From an uncultured Desulfatiglans sp. (GTDB taxonomy: Bacteria > Desulfobacterota > DSM-4660 > Desulfatiglandales > Desulfatiglandaceae), in NCBI GenBank assembly GCA_900498135.1, contig LR026961.1, forward strand, positions 1-64,000: DNA of 64,000 nucleotides, given 5' to 3'. Under the pieces are notes generated by a model. The model was not told the origin of the DNA. It searched no databases and saw only the letters and a list, made by a program, of their open reading frames with translations. Made by a program: the position numbers and the translations under genes. Of the stretch, positions 26,220 through 36,685 are shown piece after piece. Within the stretch, counting starts at the first letter, position 1, and each line of letters opens with the position of its first letter.

Positions 26220-26680
26220 TCCATTCCATTTGAAAATCCCGACCGATGGTGGTATAGAGCCTGTTTTTTATCAGGGTCACCTATCGGGAGCCTACGTGGC
26301 GGGTCCCCTTCTTCATCCAACACGAGCCGGGTGTCCTCCAAAGGGTTTTTTTGCCCATGGCGGCAACAACCTGCGTGTTGGTTTGTGCAGCGATCACCAG
26401 GTCGCATCCGCACAACGGCTCGATTGACTCGACATCGGCCCGATCCGGTCCCGCCGCAAAACGGTGGAATCGAGCATGCGAAGCGTGCGCAAACACCAGG
26501 GCCCGCGAAGCGGTGGGGCTGAGCACCCAAAGCCCGTTAAAAAACCAGAAGCCGCTGCGAAGCGCTGGGGCTGAGCACTCGAAGGGTGTGAAGAAACCCG
26601 GACCCGCCCCGAAGCGGCGGGCCTGAACACGCGAAGCGTGTGAGGAAACATTCCCCTTCCGGAATCGGAGACCGGCGCAT
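26220..26680. repeat. Intergenic repeat block with four tandem ~50-base units
   Basis: A diverged foldback module occupies about 26345-26445. It is followed by four imperfect tandem copies of the small-hairpin module (about 26445-26494, 26498-26545, 26546-26597, 26598-26649), each of the form CCGC-GAAGCGG-GGGCTGAGCAC-CGAAGCGTGTGARRAAAC. A CCTTCCGGAATCGGAGACC flank ends the block. The tandem units are the only place where this module is amplified. The whole 26188-26710 gap lacks a convincing gene. Confidence 0.7.
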
Positions 26681-26710
26681 CACCCACCCCGATCATCAGG
26701 GAGAAACACC

Positions 26711-26989
26711 ATGGATTTCAAAGTGCTGTTCACCACCTTCGCCCTGGTCTTCCTGGCCGAACTCGGCGACAAGACCCAGCTCGCGACCTTCGCCCTCGCC
26801 GCCAACATCAAGTCCCGCTTGGCGGTCTTTCTCGGCTCGGCCGGGGCGCTCATCATGACCTCGCTCCTGGCCGTCCTCTTCGGGTCCCTTGTCAGCCGCA
26901 TGGTGCCTCCTCAGTACATCAAACTCGGAGCGGGCGCCCTCTTTATCGTCCTCGGCGTGTGGATGGTGCTCTTTTCGGGCGGCAAGTAG
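26711..26989 (+). CDS. GDT1/TMEM165 (UPF0016) half-size membrane protein
   Basis: A 92-residue membrane protein with three predicted helices and the family signature ELGDKTQLA at residues 17-25 (E-x-G-D-K/R-T/S). The eukaryotic and larger bacterial members have two such halves and export Mn2+ (or Ca2+) from the cytosol; a single half implies an antiparallel or parallel dimer. GGAGA precedes the ATG. It sits directly downstream of the repeat block, and no second half is adjacent. Confidence 0.88.
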   Translation: MDFKVLFTTFALVFLAELGDKTQLATFALAANIKSRLAVFLGSAGALIMTSLLAVLFGSLVSRMVPPQYIKLGAGALFIVLGVWMVLFSGGK

Positions 26990-27012
26990 CGGAGACGGGG
27001 TAATGCCCCGGA

Positions 27013-28098
27013 CTAGCGGTAGGCGCTGTAATCCACGCCCCGGCGGCGCCCCCGCTCCTCGAACCAGGCGTGCTCGTCTTTGGGCGGCCGAGCCACCTCT
27101 TCCGGCGCCTTCCGGACGAGCTGCACCGCCCCGGCCGGACAGGTGCCGACGCACAACCCGCAGCCGATGCAGCGCTCTTTGACGACCTGGTAACCGCCCT
27201 CGCCCTCTTCGATCGCCCCGACCTGGCAGCGCTCCTCCTTACAGATCCCGCAACCGACGCATGCATCCGGATCGATGGACGCGAAATAAGACGAATTGAC
27301 CACCAGTCCCGCCGGGATCCCGAGGTCGTTGATCCCTCGCAGGATCCCGCAGCAGCAGCCGCAGCAGTTACAGATGAAGAAGTGGCCGTCTTCGATGTTC
27401 CAGGTAAGGTGGACGAGCCCCGCCTGCTCGGCCTGTTCGAGGACCCCGTACGCCTCCTCCCGGGTGAGGACCTTCCCGATCTTCGAGCCATCGAACACGC
27501 CCGGCACCGGCGCTATGGCCAGGCAGACCTCGAGCGGCTTCGTGCAGCGACGGCCCAGGAGGCCCTGCTCCTTTTTGCAGATGCACTCGTTCAACAGAAA
27601 CGACTGCCCCTTCTCGATGATGGAAGACACCTTCTCGTAGGTCAAGGCCTGCTGCTCCGCCGGGATCTCCCTTTCGATGGGGATCACCTGCATCAACGGC
27701 GGCCCCCCGCTCAAAAACTGCCGGCCGTAGACCGGCATATAGACCTCGTTCAGCTCGGCCAGTTCCCGGTCCATGTGCGGCAGCTGCAGCTCGTAGATCC
27801 CGAAGGCCCAGGGGACCATCTTGTAGAGCTTCAGCCCCTTGAAGGCCACGCCGAAGATCTGGCCGCGCCGCCACATCTCCTTCAGTTGGACCTCCACCTC
27901 CTCGAGCGGTCTCCCCGCCCGCTGCGCGATCTGTCCGGGCGTCTCGAAGCTGAGCCTCAGATGCCCGAAAAAGGCGGCATCCTCCGGCCGGAAGATCTTC
28001 TCGAGGATTTTGAGCTCGACCCCGCTCTCCGTAGATGGAAATCCGTTCGGCAGGGTGTCGAGGATCGCCGCCAGCTTCCGGTAAACCGCATCACTCAT
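27013..28098 (-). CDS. Ferredoxin-like iron-sulfur protein with additional Cys clusters
   Basis: A 361-residue cytoplasmic protein. The C-terminal part (about 300-345) has two 4Fe-4S motifs (ACVGCGICKEERC and RCIGCGLCVGTCP). Upstream are a CICKKEQ...RRC...EVC cysteine set near 185-205 and a striking CNCCGCCC cluster near 268, possibly a further metal site. The N-terminal ~100 residues look like a winged-helix or PAS-like domain. I recognise it as a conserved 4Fe-4S dicluster protein of anaerobes but not its function. The ATG at 28098 with AAAGGGG is chosen; upstream codons in the same frame are antisense to the EamA gene. Confidence 0.85.
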   Translation of the reverse strand: MSDAVYRKLAAILDTLPNGFPSTESGVELKILEKIFRPEDAAFFGHLRLSFETPGQIAQRAGRPLEEVEVQLKEMWRRGQIFGVAFKGLKLYKMVPWAFGIYELQLPHMDRELAELNEVYMPVYGRQFLSGGPPLMQVIPIEREIPAEQQALTYEKVSSIIEKGQSFLLNECICKKEQGLLGRRCTKPLEVCLAIAPVPGVFDGSKIGKVLTREEAYGVLEQAEQAGLVHLTWNIEDGHFFICNCCGCCCGILRGINDLGIPAGLVVNSSYFASIDPDACVGCGICKEERCQVGAIEEGEGGYQVVKERCIGCGLCVGTCPAGAVQLVRKAPEEVARPPKDEHAWFEERGRRRGVDYSAYR

Positions 28099-28178
28099 GT
28101 GTGTGTACCCCTTTTTCGAGCGGCGGCGTTGCGCGCCCCGCCTGTAGATGGTTTGGACCTCAGACGATGGAAGCCAAT

Positions 28179-29072
28179 CTACCCGCGCCGGTTGACGAGG
28201 ATCATCCCGACGCTCACCAGGCACAGAGCCACAATGACGCTCAGCCCAACCGACTCCCCCAGCATCAGGGCCCCGCTCAGAAACACCCCGAAGACCGGCG
28301 TGAAGAACGAGAAGGCGTGCAGGAGGCTGACCGGGTAGCGGTGGATCAGCTCGAACCAGACGAGATAGCTCAGAAAGGCCACGATAATGCTCTGAAAGAA
28401 GAGCGAAAACCAGGTATTGAACGAAAGCCCTGTGAGGACGGGCTCCTCGAAGACCGCGCTCAGGATGAAGAGGAGCGGTATGGAGAAGAACAACTGGTAA
28501 AAAAGGGTCTGAAGGGGAGCGGTCTGATGGGCAAGGAAACGCTTGAGGTAAACGGTCGTCGAAGCCCACAGGAACGCGGCACCCAAGGCCAGGAGGTCTC
28601 CGCGGAGGGCCAGGAGTGTGAACGTCCCCAGGTCCTCCAGGAACAGGGAAGCCACCCCGAAAAAGGCCAGGGTCAGCCCGGCGATCCGCCAGACGTTCAG
28701 GCGGTCCCCCTCGAGGAAGACATGCGCCTGAAGAGACGCAAAAAATGGAGCCGTGTAGAGCAGCACATAGACCCGGGAGGCGAGCGTGTAGTCGAGCGCC
28801 GAGTAGATGAAGCCGAACTCCCCGCCGAAGAGGAGGCCGAGCACCAGCCCGTGCAAAAAGACGGCGCGGGAGGGGAAGACGGCCATCCGCTTGGCCTTCA
28901 TCCAGACGAAGAGGCAGGCGGCCGCCACGAGCGAGCGGATAGCCGCCTGCAGGAGGGTCGGCATCTCCAGGGCGGCGATCTTGATAAACGCCATGTTGGC
29001 GCCCCAGACGAGGGACAGGACCAGCAGCAGGACGACCGGCTGCCAGCGTAGCTCACTCTGATACATGCGCAT
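28179..29072 (-). CDS. EamA-family (DMT) transporter
   Basis: A 297-residue inner-membrane protein with about ten helices and two EamA repeats (ALRGDLLALGAAFLWAS begins the second). Family members export amino acids, nucleotides or metabolites; substrate is unknown. The start at 29072 is possible, but the ATG two codons later (29066) lies at a better distance from GGGGGA. It lies 80 bases upstream of the iron-sulfur protein gene on the same strand and 114 bases downstream of mqnP. Confidence 0.88.
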   Translation of the reverse strand: MRMYQSELRWQPVVLLLVLSLVWGANMAFIKIAALEMPTLLQAAIRSLVAAACLFVWMKAKRMAVFPSRAVFLHGLVLGLLFGGEFGFIYSALDYTLASRVYVLLYTAPFFASLQAHVFLEGDRLNVWRIAGLTLAFFGVASLFLEDLGTFTLLALRGDLLALGAAFLWASTTVYLKRFLAHQTAPLQTLFYQLFFSIPLLFILSAVFEEPVLTGLSFNTWFSLFFQSIIVAFLSYLVWFELIHRYPVSLLHAFSFFTPVFGVFLSGALMLGESVGLSVIVALCLVSVGMILVNRRG

Positions 29073-29186
29073 GATTCCCCCCTGGTTGATGCCCCGACGC
29101 CGGCTTAGCGGATCATCCCGCTCCAGAGCACCGGAACCTCTTGCGCCCCCAGAAAATTACGGCTGATGGGGATCGCCCGGTTCTTG

Positions 29187-30032
29187 TCAACACCACAGGC
29201 CGCCGATCACCGCCAGGAGAAGGCTCAGGCTCACCATGGAATTCACCCGAAAGAACGCGAGTTCCAGCCGGGTGAGATTGCCGGGTGCAACCAGCCGGTG
29301 CTCCCAGTATAGCAGGGCGGCCGTGACCAGGCTGAGGGCGAAGAAACACCAGTTGAGCGAGGCCGCAAACCCGCTCAGCACGAAGAAAAGATAGGCGGCG
29401 GCATGGCTCAGGCGTGCGATCTGCATCGCCCGGGCCTCGCCGAACCGCGCCGGGATCGAAAAAAGGCCCGTCCGTCGGTCGAAGGCCACATCCTGGCAGG
29501 CGTAAAGGATGTCGAAGCCCCCGACCCAGAACACCACCCCGGCCCCCAGGACCGCGGGCGCCCAGCCGAAACTCCCCGTGACGGCGATCCACCCGGCGAC
29601 AGGAGCAAGCCCCAGGCAGAGCCCGAGGATATAGTGGGACAGAAGGGTGAACCGCTTGGTGTAGGAGTAGCCGACGAGCAGCCCGAGCGCGAACGGTGAG
29701 AGCGCCAGGCAAATCGGGTTCAGGGCCCAGGCCGACACAAAGAAGACCGCCGCCGCAACGCCGGTCAACGCCCCTGCCCTCTGAAGGGAGATCTTTCCGA
29801 CCGGGATGTCCCGGTCGGCGGTCCGCGGATTCTGGGCGTCCAGGCGCCGGTCGACGATCCGGTTGAAGGCCATTGCCACGGTCCGCGCGGCCGTGAAGGC
29901 GAGGGCGACCCAGAAGAGGACCCCGAGCGGGGGCAGGCCGCGGGCCGCCATCAGGGTGCCGATCAGGGCCAGGGGCAGCGCGAAGAGGGTGTGCTCGATC
30001 TTGACGAGGCTCAGGAGGTCCCGGATCTTCAT
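29187..30032 (-). CDS. mqnP: UbiA-family prenyltransferase, menaquinone (futalosine) pathway
   Basis: A 281-residue membrane prenyltransferase. The first Asp-rich motif is N57-x3-D61-x3-D65, and the second is DILYACQDVAFD near 185; seven to nine helices. It attaches the polyprenyl chain to the naphthoate precursor. The ATG at 30032 overlaps the stop of the UbiD-like gene (ATGA), indicating one transcript. An upstream in-frame extension to 30104 is antisense-like and lacks a ribosome site. The mqn context favours MqnP over UbiA of ubiquinone synthesis. Confidence 0.93.
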   Translation of the reverse strand: MKIRDLLSLVKIEHTLFALPLALIGTLMAARGLPPLGVLFWVALAFTAARTVAMAFNRIVDRRLDAQNPRTADRDIPVGKISLQRAGALTGVAAAVFFVSAWALNPICLALSPFALGLLVGYSYTKRFTLLSHYILGLCLGLAPVAGWIAVTGSFGWAPAVLGAGVVFWVGGFDILYACQDVAFDRRTGLFSIPARFGEARAMQIARLSHAAAYLFFVLSGFAASLNWCFFALSLVTAALLYWEHRLVAPGNLTRLELAFFRVNSMVSLSLLLAVIGGLWC

Positions 30033-31468
30033 AGCTTCAAACGGCTCCAGAGGTGGTCGATCTTCGCCCGGACGCCGTCGGACATCCGGATCAGTTCCGG
30101 CCATTCACGCTCGTAGCCTTCCCCGGGCCACTTCCGGGTGCAGTCGACCCCCATCTTGGTGCCGAGGTTCGGGAGCGGCGCCGCGTGGTCGAGGGCGTCG
30201 ACGGGCCCGCGCACAACCGTGAGGTCGCGCCCCGGATCCACGTTCCCCCCGAGATGGAACAGGACCTCCCCGATGTTCTGCACATCGACCCGGGCGTCGA
30301 AAACGAAGATCATCTTGGTGAACATCATCTGGCCGAGGCCCCAGAGGGCATGCATGACCTTCTGCGCGTGCCCCGGATAGCGCTTGTCGATGGCGACGAA
30401 GCAGAGGTTGTGGAACACCCCCTCGACGGGGAGGTTCATGTCGACGATCTCGGGCATCTGCTGGCGGATCAGCGGCAGGAAAAGCCGCTCGGTCACCTTT
30501 CCGAGGAGGCCGTCTTCCATGGGCGGGCGGCCCACGATCGTGGCCGGGTAAATCGGCTTGGAGCGCCGGGTGATCGCCGTGACGTGAAAAACGGGGTAGT
30601 CGTCGGCCGGGGAGTAGAACCCCGTGTGGTCCCCGAAGGGGCCTTCCCGCCGCATCTCGCCCGGGCGGACGAACCCTTCGATCACGAACTGGCTCTCGGC
30701 CGGGACCTCCAGGTCGCAGGTCACGCACCGCACCAGCTTCACCGGTTTGCGGCGGAGGAAGCCGGCCAGCATGAACTCGTCGATCCCCTCGGGCAGCGGG
30801 GCGGTGGCGGCGTAGGTCGTGATGGGGTCGGGCCCGAGGGCGACCGCGACCGGCATCGGGGCCGACCCCCGGGCCACCTGCCGGTAGTGCGCCGCGCCTC
30901 CCTTGTGCAGATGCCAGTGCATCCCGGTGCTCGTCCTGTCGAAGACCTGCATGCGGTACATCCCGACGTTCCGCCGGCCGGTGGCCGGGTCGCGCGTGAC
31001 CACCACGGGAAGCGTGATGAACGGGCCGCCGTCGCCGGGCCAGCAGGTCAGAACCGGCAGCGCACCGAGATCGCAGTCCACGGTCTCCACCACCTCCTGG
31101 CAGGGGGCGTCCTTGACGGTCTTCGGGAACACGTCCCCGAGTTCTTTCATCCTCGGCAGCAGCTTGAGCTTGTCGATCCAGCCGGCCGGCGGACTCACGT
31201 GCAGGAGGGTTTCAAAGCGGCGCCCGAGGTCGTCGAGCGACCGGATGTCGAAGATCGCCTGCACCCGCTTGAGCGAGCCGAACAGGTTCGTGAGCACCGG
31301 ATACCCGTATCCGGCCGGGTGCTCGAAGAGAAGCGCCGGACCTCCTTTTTTCACGACCCGGTCGGTCACCTCGCCGATCTCGAGGTGCGGGCTCAGGGGC
31401 TCCTTGACGCGGACGAGTCCGCCCTGCGCCTCGAACGCCTCTATCGCCTTCTGCAAGGTTTCAAACAC
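30029..31468 (-). CDS. mqnL: UbiD-family decarboxylase, menaquinone (futalosine) pathway
   Basis: A 479-residue prenylated-FMN-dependent decarboxylase. The central EGPFGDHTGFY motif and the IEGFV segment contribute the conserved catalytic acidic residues, and the C-terminal VDCTRKW is typical. It acts on the naphthoate ring in the last steps of menaquinone synthesis, with a UbiX-type flavin prenyltransferase (MqnM) expected elsewhere. The start is GTG at 31468 preceded by GGAGGAGG. It is coupled to mqnP by an ATGA overlap. Confidence 0.93.
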   Translation of the reverse strand: MFETLQKAIEAFEAQGGLVRVKEPLSPHLEIGEVTDRVVKKGGPALLFEHPAGYGYPVLTNLFGSLKRVQAIFDIRSLDDLGRRFETLLHVSPPAGWIDKLKLLPRMKELGDVFPKTVKDAPCQEVVETVDCDLGALPVLTCWPGDGGPFITLPVVVTRDPATGRRNVGMYRMQVFDRTSTGMHWHLHKGGAAHYRQVARGSAPMPVAVALGPDPITTYAATAPLPEGIDEFMLAGFLRRKPVKLVRCVTCDLEVPAESQFVIEGFVRPGEMRREGPFGDHTGFYSPADDYPVFHVTAITRRSKPIYPATIVGRPPMEDGLLGKVTERLFLPLIRQQMPEIVDMNLPVEGVFHNLCFVAIDKRYPGHAQKVMHALWGLGQMMFTKMIFVFDARVDVQNIGEVLFHLGGNVDPGRDLTVVRGPVDALDHAAPLPNLGTKMGVDCTRKWPGEGYEREWPELIRMSDGVRAKIDHLWSRLKL

Positions 31469-31825
31469 GACGGTCCTCCTCCTAACCGCGCAAACGGTTC
31501 CCCGGCGCTGACCGGTACGAGCGGGTCCGCGCGCAGTGCGCCACCGTCCTTCCCCGGGGAGATCCAGTATGGCTCCAGTCGCCTCCAGGCGCCGGGAAAT
31601 GCCTCATGGATTTGATGCTTATTCCAGGCGGTGTTGCAGTCGCCTCCAGGCACCGGGAAGCGCCCCTTCCGCTCTCCGGCGTTGACCGGAACGAGCGGCG
31701 TCGCGCCTCGAGCGCCATCATCTGCCCCGGCTTTGCCCGGCCCGGCTATCGGTCCTGCCGAGGCACCTGCCGCCCATCTTCCGCCCTCTGACGATGACCA
31801 GGACATCCGGGTGCCGGCTCGCCTT
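31469..31825. repeat. 357-base gap with two pairs of short direct repeats
   Basis: Two imperfect pairs occur in the order A-B-B'-A'. A (31500-31523, CCCCGGCGCTGACCGGTACG) and A' (31672-31697, CTCCGGCGTTGACCGGAACG); B (31575-31603) and B' (31636-31664), sharing CAGTCGCCTCCAGGC. No convincing gene is seen between mqnX and mqnL. The repeats differ from the composite intergenic family elsewhere in the window. Confidence 0.5.
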
Positions 31826-33030
31826 TCAGACGCCGCCGCCTTCCTCGCCGCGGTCCATTCCGGTGTCGGTCTTGTCGAGGCACCAGGACACACCCCTTCC
31901 ACTGCCGGCGGCGAGGCGCTCCAGGACCTCCCGGGGGGTGCGCGCCTCAAGGTCGACGTAAAGCAGCCGGCCGAGCGCCCCCGGGCGGCAATGGCCGAGG
32001 CCGCCCATCCCCAGGACCTCGGCCCCGTTCAAAGTCGCCATGGCGACGATCTCCCGGGGATCGATCTCTGGCAAAGAGTGGACCATGAAGCGCATCTCGT
32101 CGAACAGATCGAGCGTCGGGGTGCTCGCGAGCGAGTCGGTCCCGAGCGCCGGGCGGATTCCGCTCTCCAGCATGGCCTCGACATCGGGGAGCCTTCCATG
32201 GAGAAGGCTGTTGGAGCGCGGGCAGAGACAGACACGGCACCCCGTCCCCGCCAGGGTCCGGATCTCTTCCCGGCTTGCCGTCAGCAGATGGACCGCCAGT
32301 GTTCCGGCGTCGAGAAGCCCGAGGCGGAGCGCCCGTGCGACAGGCCTCTCCCCCCATGGGCCCCAGGCCTCGAGATCGTGGCCGCGGCGCGCCATCAAAT
32401 CCGCCCACGGCCCCCGCCCGAACGCGAGAAAGGCCGTCTCTTCCTCCGACTCGGCCAGATGCAGCCCGAAAGGCCGGCCCCGGGACGCGGCGGCGCATTT
32501 GAGGGCGCGAAGCTTCTCAGGGCTCGTCGTGTGGGGCGCGTGACCGGCCCAGCTGTAAAAGAGGCCCCGCTCATCCTCGGGCAGGGGCTCGACCGCGCTT
32601 CCCGCGCCCAGGCCCTCCAGAAAGAGCAGGCCGCGCAAACCCGACCGGCGGATGGCCTCGGCCCCGGGCGCAAGCGCGCCCACCTCGGCCACGAGCGCCG
32701 CACCGGCCGCTTGCATGCCTGCCGCAGCGCTGCATGCCGCAGCGGCGAGCGCCTCTTCCGGCAGGGATGCCCTCAGGGCCATGAGCGTCTCCACCCAGTG
32801 CTGAAACCCTCCGGTCGATGGGACACGCCCCTTGAGGGCGGAAAGGCCGAGATGGGTGTGCGCGTTCACGAGCCCCGGCATGATCACACCCGGCCCGTGA
32901 TCCACCGCCGCCGCACCCGGCCGGCAGCTCTCCACCGCCTGGATGCGTCCGTCCGCGACCAGGACCCCGGCGTTCGGCAGGACGTTTGCCGGATCCACCA
33001 TGACCCAGCCGGCCCGATGCCATACCGCCT

Positions 33031-33034
<4 letters not shown>
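31826..33034 (-). CDS. mqnX: Aminodeoxyfutalosine deaminase (amidohydrolase family)
   Basis: A 402-residue metal-dependent amidohydrolase. Metal ligands are visible as H59 and H61 (NAHTHLG), a His in GLHLAES, a His in LAVHLLT, and the Asp of LGTDS near 297. In this context it deaminates aminodeoxyfutalosine to futalosine, the substrate of MqnB, which is also in the window. The ATG at 33034 overlaps the mqnC stop (ATGA). The last ~25 residues are a glycine/acid-rich tail. Related families deaminate guanine or SAH, so the name depends on the neighbours. Confidence 0.88.
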
Positions 33035-34088
<1,054 letters not shown>

Positions 34089-34092
<4 letters not shown>

Positions 34093-35231
34093 GCCGCTTC
34101 GACCCTTTCGTGAAAGGTGTTCCGCTCGACGGGCCGGAAGCCGGCGGCGGTGATCATCGCCTCCACCTGGGCGCGCGTCAACCCCTGGGCCGTCGCCGCC
34201 CCGGCCTGATGGGCGATCCGCTCCTGGACGATGGTGCCCTCGAGATCGTCGGCGCCGAAGTGCAGCGCCACCTGCGTGAGCTTCAGCCCCAGCATGATCC
34301 AGTAGGCCTTGAGGTGGGGGATGTTGTCCAGCATCAGGCGGCTCAAGGCCATCGTCTTCAGGATGTCCACTCCGCTCGGTCCGGGCAGATGCGCCATGGG
34401 GGTGTTGGCCGGGTGGAACGGCAGGAGGATGAAGCACTGGAAGCCGCCGCTCAGGTCCTGCTGCCTCCGCAGCCGGAGGAGGTGCTCCACGCGCTCCGCA
34501 TGCGTCTCGATGTGGCCGAAGAGCAGGGTCGCGTTGGTGCGGAGCCCGAGCGCGTGCGCCTCGCCGTGGACAGCGAGCCACTCATCGGCTCCGATCTTCC
34601 GGGGGAAGAGCGCCTGGTGGATCCGTTCGGAAAAGACCTCCGCCCCGCCGCCGGGCATGGCCGAGAGGCCCGCCCCGCGGAGCCGCTCGAGCACCTCGCG
34701 GGTCGTACAGCCCGCGCGCGAGGCGATGTGTGCGATCTCGACCGCCGTGAAGGCCTTGAGCTTCAGGCCCGGCCGGGCCCGGCCGAGCGCCTCCAGCAGC
34801 GCCACATAGTAGGCCAGATCGGGCTCCGGGTTGCACCCGCCGACCACGTGGACCTCGCGCACATCGTTCGCATCCGTCGCCGTAATGCGCCCGGCGGCCT
34901 CCTCCGGGGTCATGAGGTACCCTTCAGGATGGCCGGGGGCCCGGTGGAATGCGCAGAAGCGACAGTGGTTGATGCAGATGTTGGTGTAGTTCAGGTGCTG
35001 GTTGGCGACGTAATAGGCCTCGTCCCCGTACAGGCGCGTGCGGACGTTCAAGGCCAGGCGGCCCAGGCCTATGAGATCGTGGGTCTCGAGGCAGGCCAGC
35101 CCGTCCTCGAAATCCAGCCGCCCGCCCTGCGCGAGTTTGTCGTCGATCGATGCCAGCACCGGATCGACAGGGGCCTCCCAGGCGACCCGCCTTGACGCCT
35201 CCACCTTCCTTTCTTCAAAGCTTTCAGTCAT
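34089..35231 (-). CDS. mqnE: Aminodeoxyfutalosine synthase (radical SAM)
   Basis: A 380-residue radical SAM enzyme with C86-x3-C90-x2-C93 (CINHCRFC). The PGGGAEVFSERI segment separates the MqnE/CofH-like family from other radical SAM enzymes. It joins SAM-derived adenosyl radical to 3-enolpyruvyl-benzoate (MqnA product) to give aminodeoxyfutalosine. First gene of the mqnE-mqnC-mqnX run; GGTGAG lies upstream of the ATG. It shares ancestry with MqnC but carries the longer N-terminal helix bundle. Confidence 0.95.
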
Positions 35232-35332
35232 GTCATCTCACCTTGCCCGGTTCCCTCGCCGAGAGATAAAACGGATCCCCCGAAGAAACCGATGCGCATC
35301 GAGCGGCTTGGCCCCGTCCGGCAGGTCGGCAG

Positions 35333-35509
35333 CTAAGGCCTGTCGAGCGGCCTGGCCTCATCGATCAACATGATCGGGATATCGTCCCGGATCTCATAAA
35401 GCAGCCGGCAGGCCTCGCAGATCAATCCGTCGCCCTGTTCATTCAAATGCAGCTCGCCCCGGCATTTCGGGCAAGCCAGGATATCCAGCAATTCCTTGCT
35501 CACGGCCAT
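35333..35509 (-). CDS. Trm112-family zinc-ribbon protein
   Basis: A 58-residue protein with C13-x2-C16 (ACPKCRG) and C31-x2-C34 (CEACRLLY), then IRDDIPIMLIDEA, the pattern of the bacterial Trm112/YcaR family. Members are small activators or partners of methyltransferases; YcaR-type genes are often found with lpxK and kdsB, which suits the lipopolysaccharide genes upstream. The ATG at 35509 has AGGAG; an earlier ATG at 35551 is less likely. It lies 101 bases before mqnE on the same strand. Confidence 0.88.
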   Translation of the reverse strand: MAVSKELLDILACPKCRGELHLNEQGDGLICEACRLLYEIRDDIPIMLIDEARPLDRP

Positions 35510-35617
35510 ACGATCGCTCTCCTTTGCAGAAAATAAGCGCCCTCGCGGCATCCGGCGCTCCGTGTCTCATTTCCGAAAATACACCCAACCGCGACCGGCT
35601 TGCAAGGATTCCGAGCC

Positions 35618-36685
35618 TCAGGCCAAAATCCCCTGTCGAGCCTGCAGTGCCTCGGCCGCCTCTGCAAAGACACTCTCCACCGTAATGCCCCGCATGCACG
35701 TCCTCTCCTCGCAGCGTTTCCGGAAGCAGGGGCTGCAGGCGATCCCGGTCCTGACGACGCGGTGCAACGGGCCGTAGGGGCCGGTGCGCCACGGCGCGGT
35801 CGGCCCGAAGAGCGCTACGACCGGACAGCCCATAGCCGCAGCCATGTGCATGGGGCCCGTATCGGTGCAGACGAGCAGCGCGGCACGCCGATAAAGCCAG
35901 GCCAAGGTCTTCAGGCCGGTGCGGCCGGCGAGGTTCGCCGCCGGATGGGACATGCCGTCCATGATGGCCTCGATGACCCCCCGGTCCTCGGGGCCGCCCG
36001 TAAACGCGATGTCCGCATGCAGCTCCGACCCGATCCGGTCAGCCAGGGCCCCGAACCGCTCGGGCTCCCAGAGCTTGGTCGCCCACTTGGCCATCGGGTT
36101 GAGGGCGACCAGGGGCCGCAGGCCCCAGCGGTGCTCCTCGAAAAGGTGCTCGACCTCCTCTCGATCCTTTGCGCCGACCGGAATCACACCGTCCCAGACG
36201 GAGGTGTCGCACCCGAGCGCCCTGGCCACCTCGAGATAGCGCAACATGGCGTGGGTCTCGTAATCGACAGGAACGGGGGCCTCGGTCAGAAAGAAGGCAG
36301 AACCCTCCCGCGCGCCGCTCATGCCCACCTTCCGCCGCCCGCGTGCCAGCCCCGTAACAACCCCGCTCTTGAAGAGCCCCTGAAGATCCACCACCAGATC
36401 GTAGCTCTCCCTCCGCAGGGCCCCGGCAAAGGCAGCCGCCTCGCGGGCGGCCGCGGCCCGGCCGGGCCCCTTCGTCATGGCGCGCTGCCAGGCCTTCCGG
36501 CGGGAGACCCACACCCGGTCGAGCGCTGGATGCCCGAGGACAATGGGAGCCGCGGCCTCCTCGACGACCCAGTCGATTCCGGCCTGCGGCCATGTCCGCT
36601 TCACCACCTCCAGGAACGGGAGGCTGTGCACCACGTCGCCAATGGCGCTGAGCTTCACGATCAAGATCCGCTCCGGGGCCTTCAC
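35618..36685 (-). CDS. waaC: Lipopolysaccharide heptosyltransferase, WaaC-like (GT9)
   Basis: A 355-residue glycosyltransferase family 9 enzyme of the inner membrane face. It opens with ILIVKLSAIGDVVHSLP, the GT9 N-terminal signature, and has CTDTGPMHMAAAMG and GPTAPWRTGPYG in the nucleotide-heptose binding half. This pattern fits heptosyltransferase I, adding the first heptose to Kdo. The start is GTG at 36685 after GGGAGG and overlaps the gmhB stop (GTGA). A CxxC...C motif occurs near the C-terminus (SPCFRKRCEERTC), as in several relatives. Confidence 0.88.
   Translation of the reverse strand: MKAPERILIVKLSAIGDVVHSLPFLEVVKRTWPQAGIDWVVEEAAAPIVLGHPALDRVWVSRRKAWQRAMTKGPGRAAAAREAAAFAGALRRESYDLVVDLQGLFKSGVVTGLARGRRKVGMSGAREGSAFFLTEAPVPVDYETHAMLRYLEVARALGCDTSVWDGVIPVGAKDREEVEHLFEEHRWGLRPLVALNPMAKWATKLWEPERFGALADRIGSELHADIAFTGGPEDRGVIEAIMDGMSHPAANLAGRTGLKTLAWLYRRAALLVCTDTGPMHMAAAMGCPVVALFGPTAPWRTGPYGPLHRVVRTGIACSPCFRKRCEERTCMRGITVESVFAEAAEALQARQGILA

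Noticed and set aside
26445..26649. Tandem repeat units considered as a CRISPR array
   Set aside because: Units are imperfect and directly adjacent, with no unique spacers and no cas genes in the window.
28099..28569. 518-codon version of the iron-sulfur protein
   Set aside because: The upstream 156 codons are antisense to the EamA transporter gene and compositionally unlike a protein.
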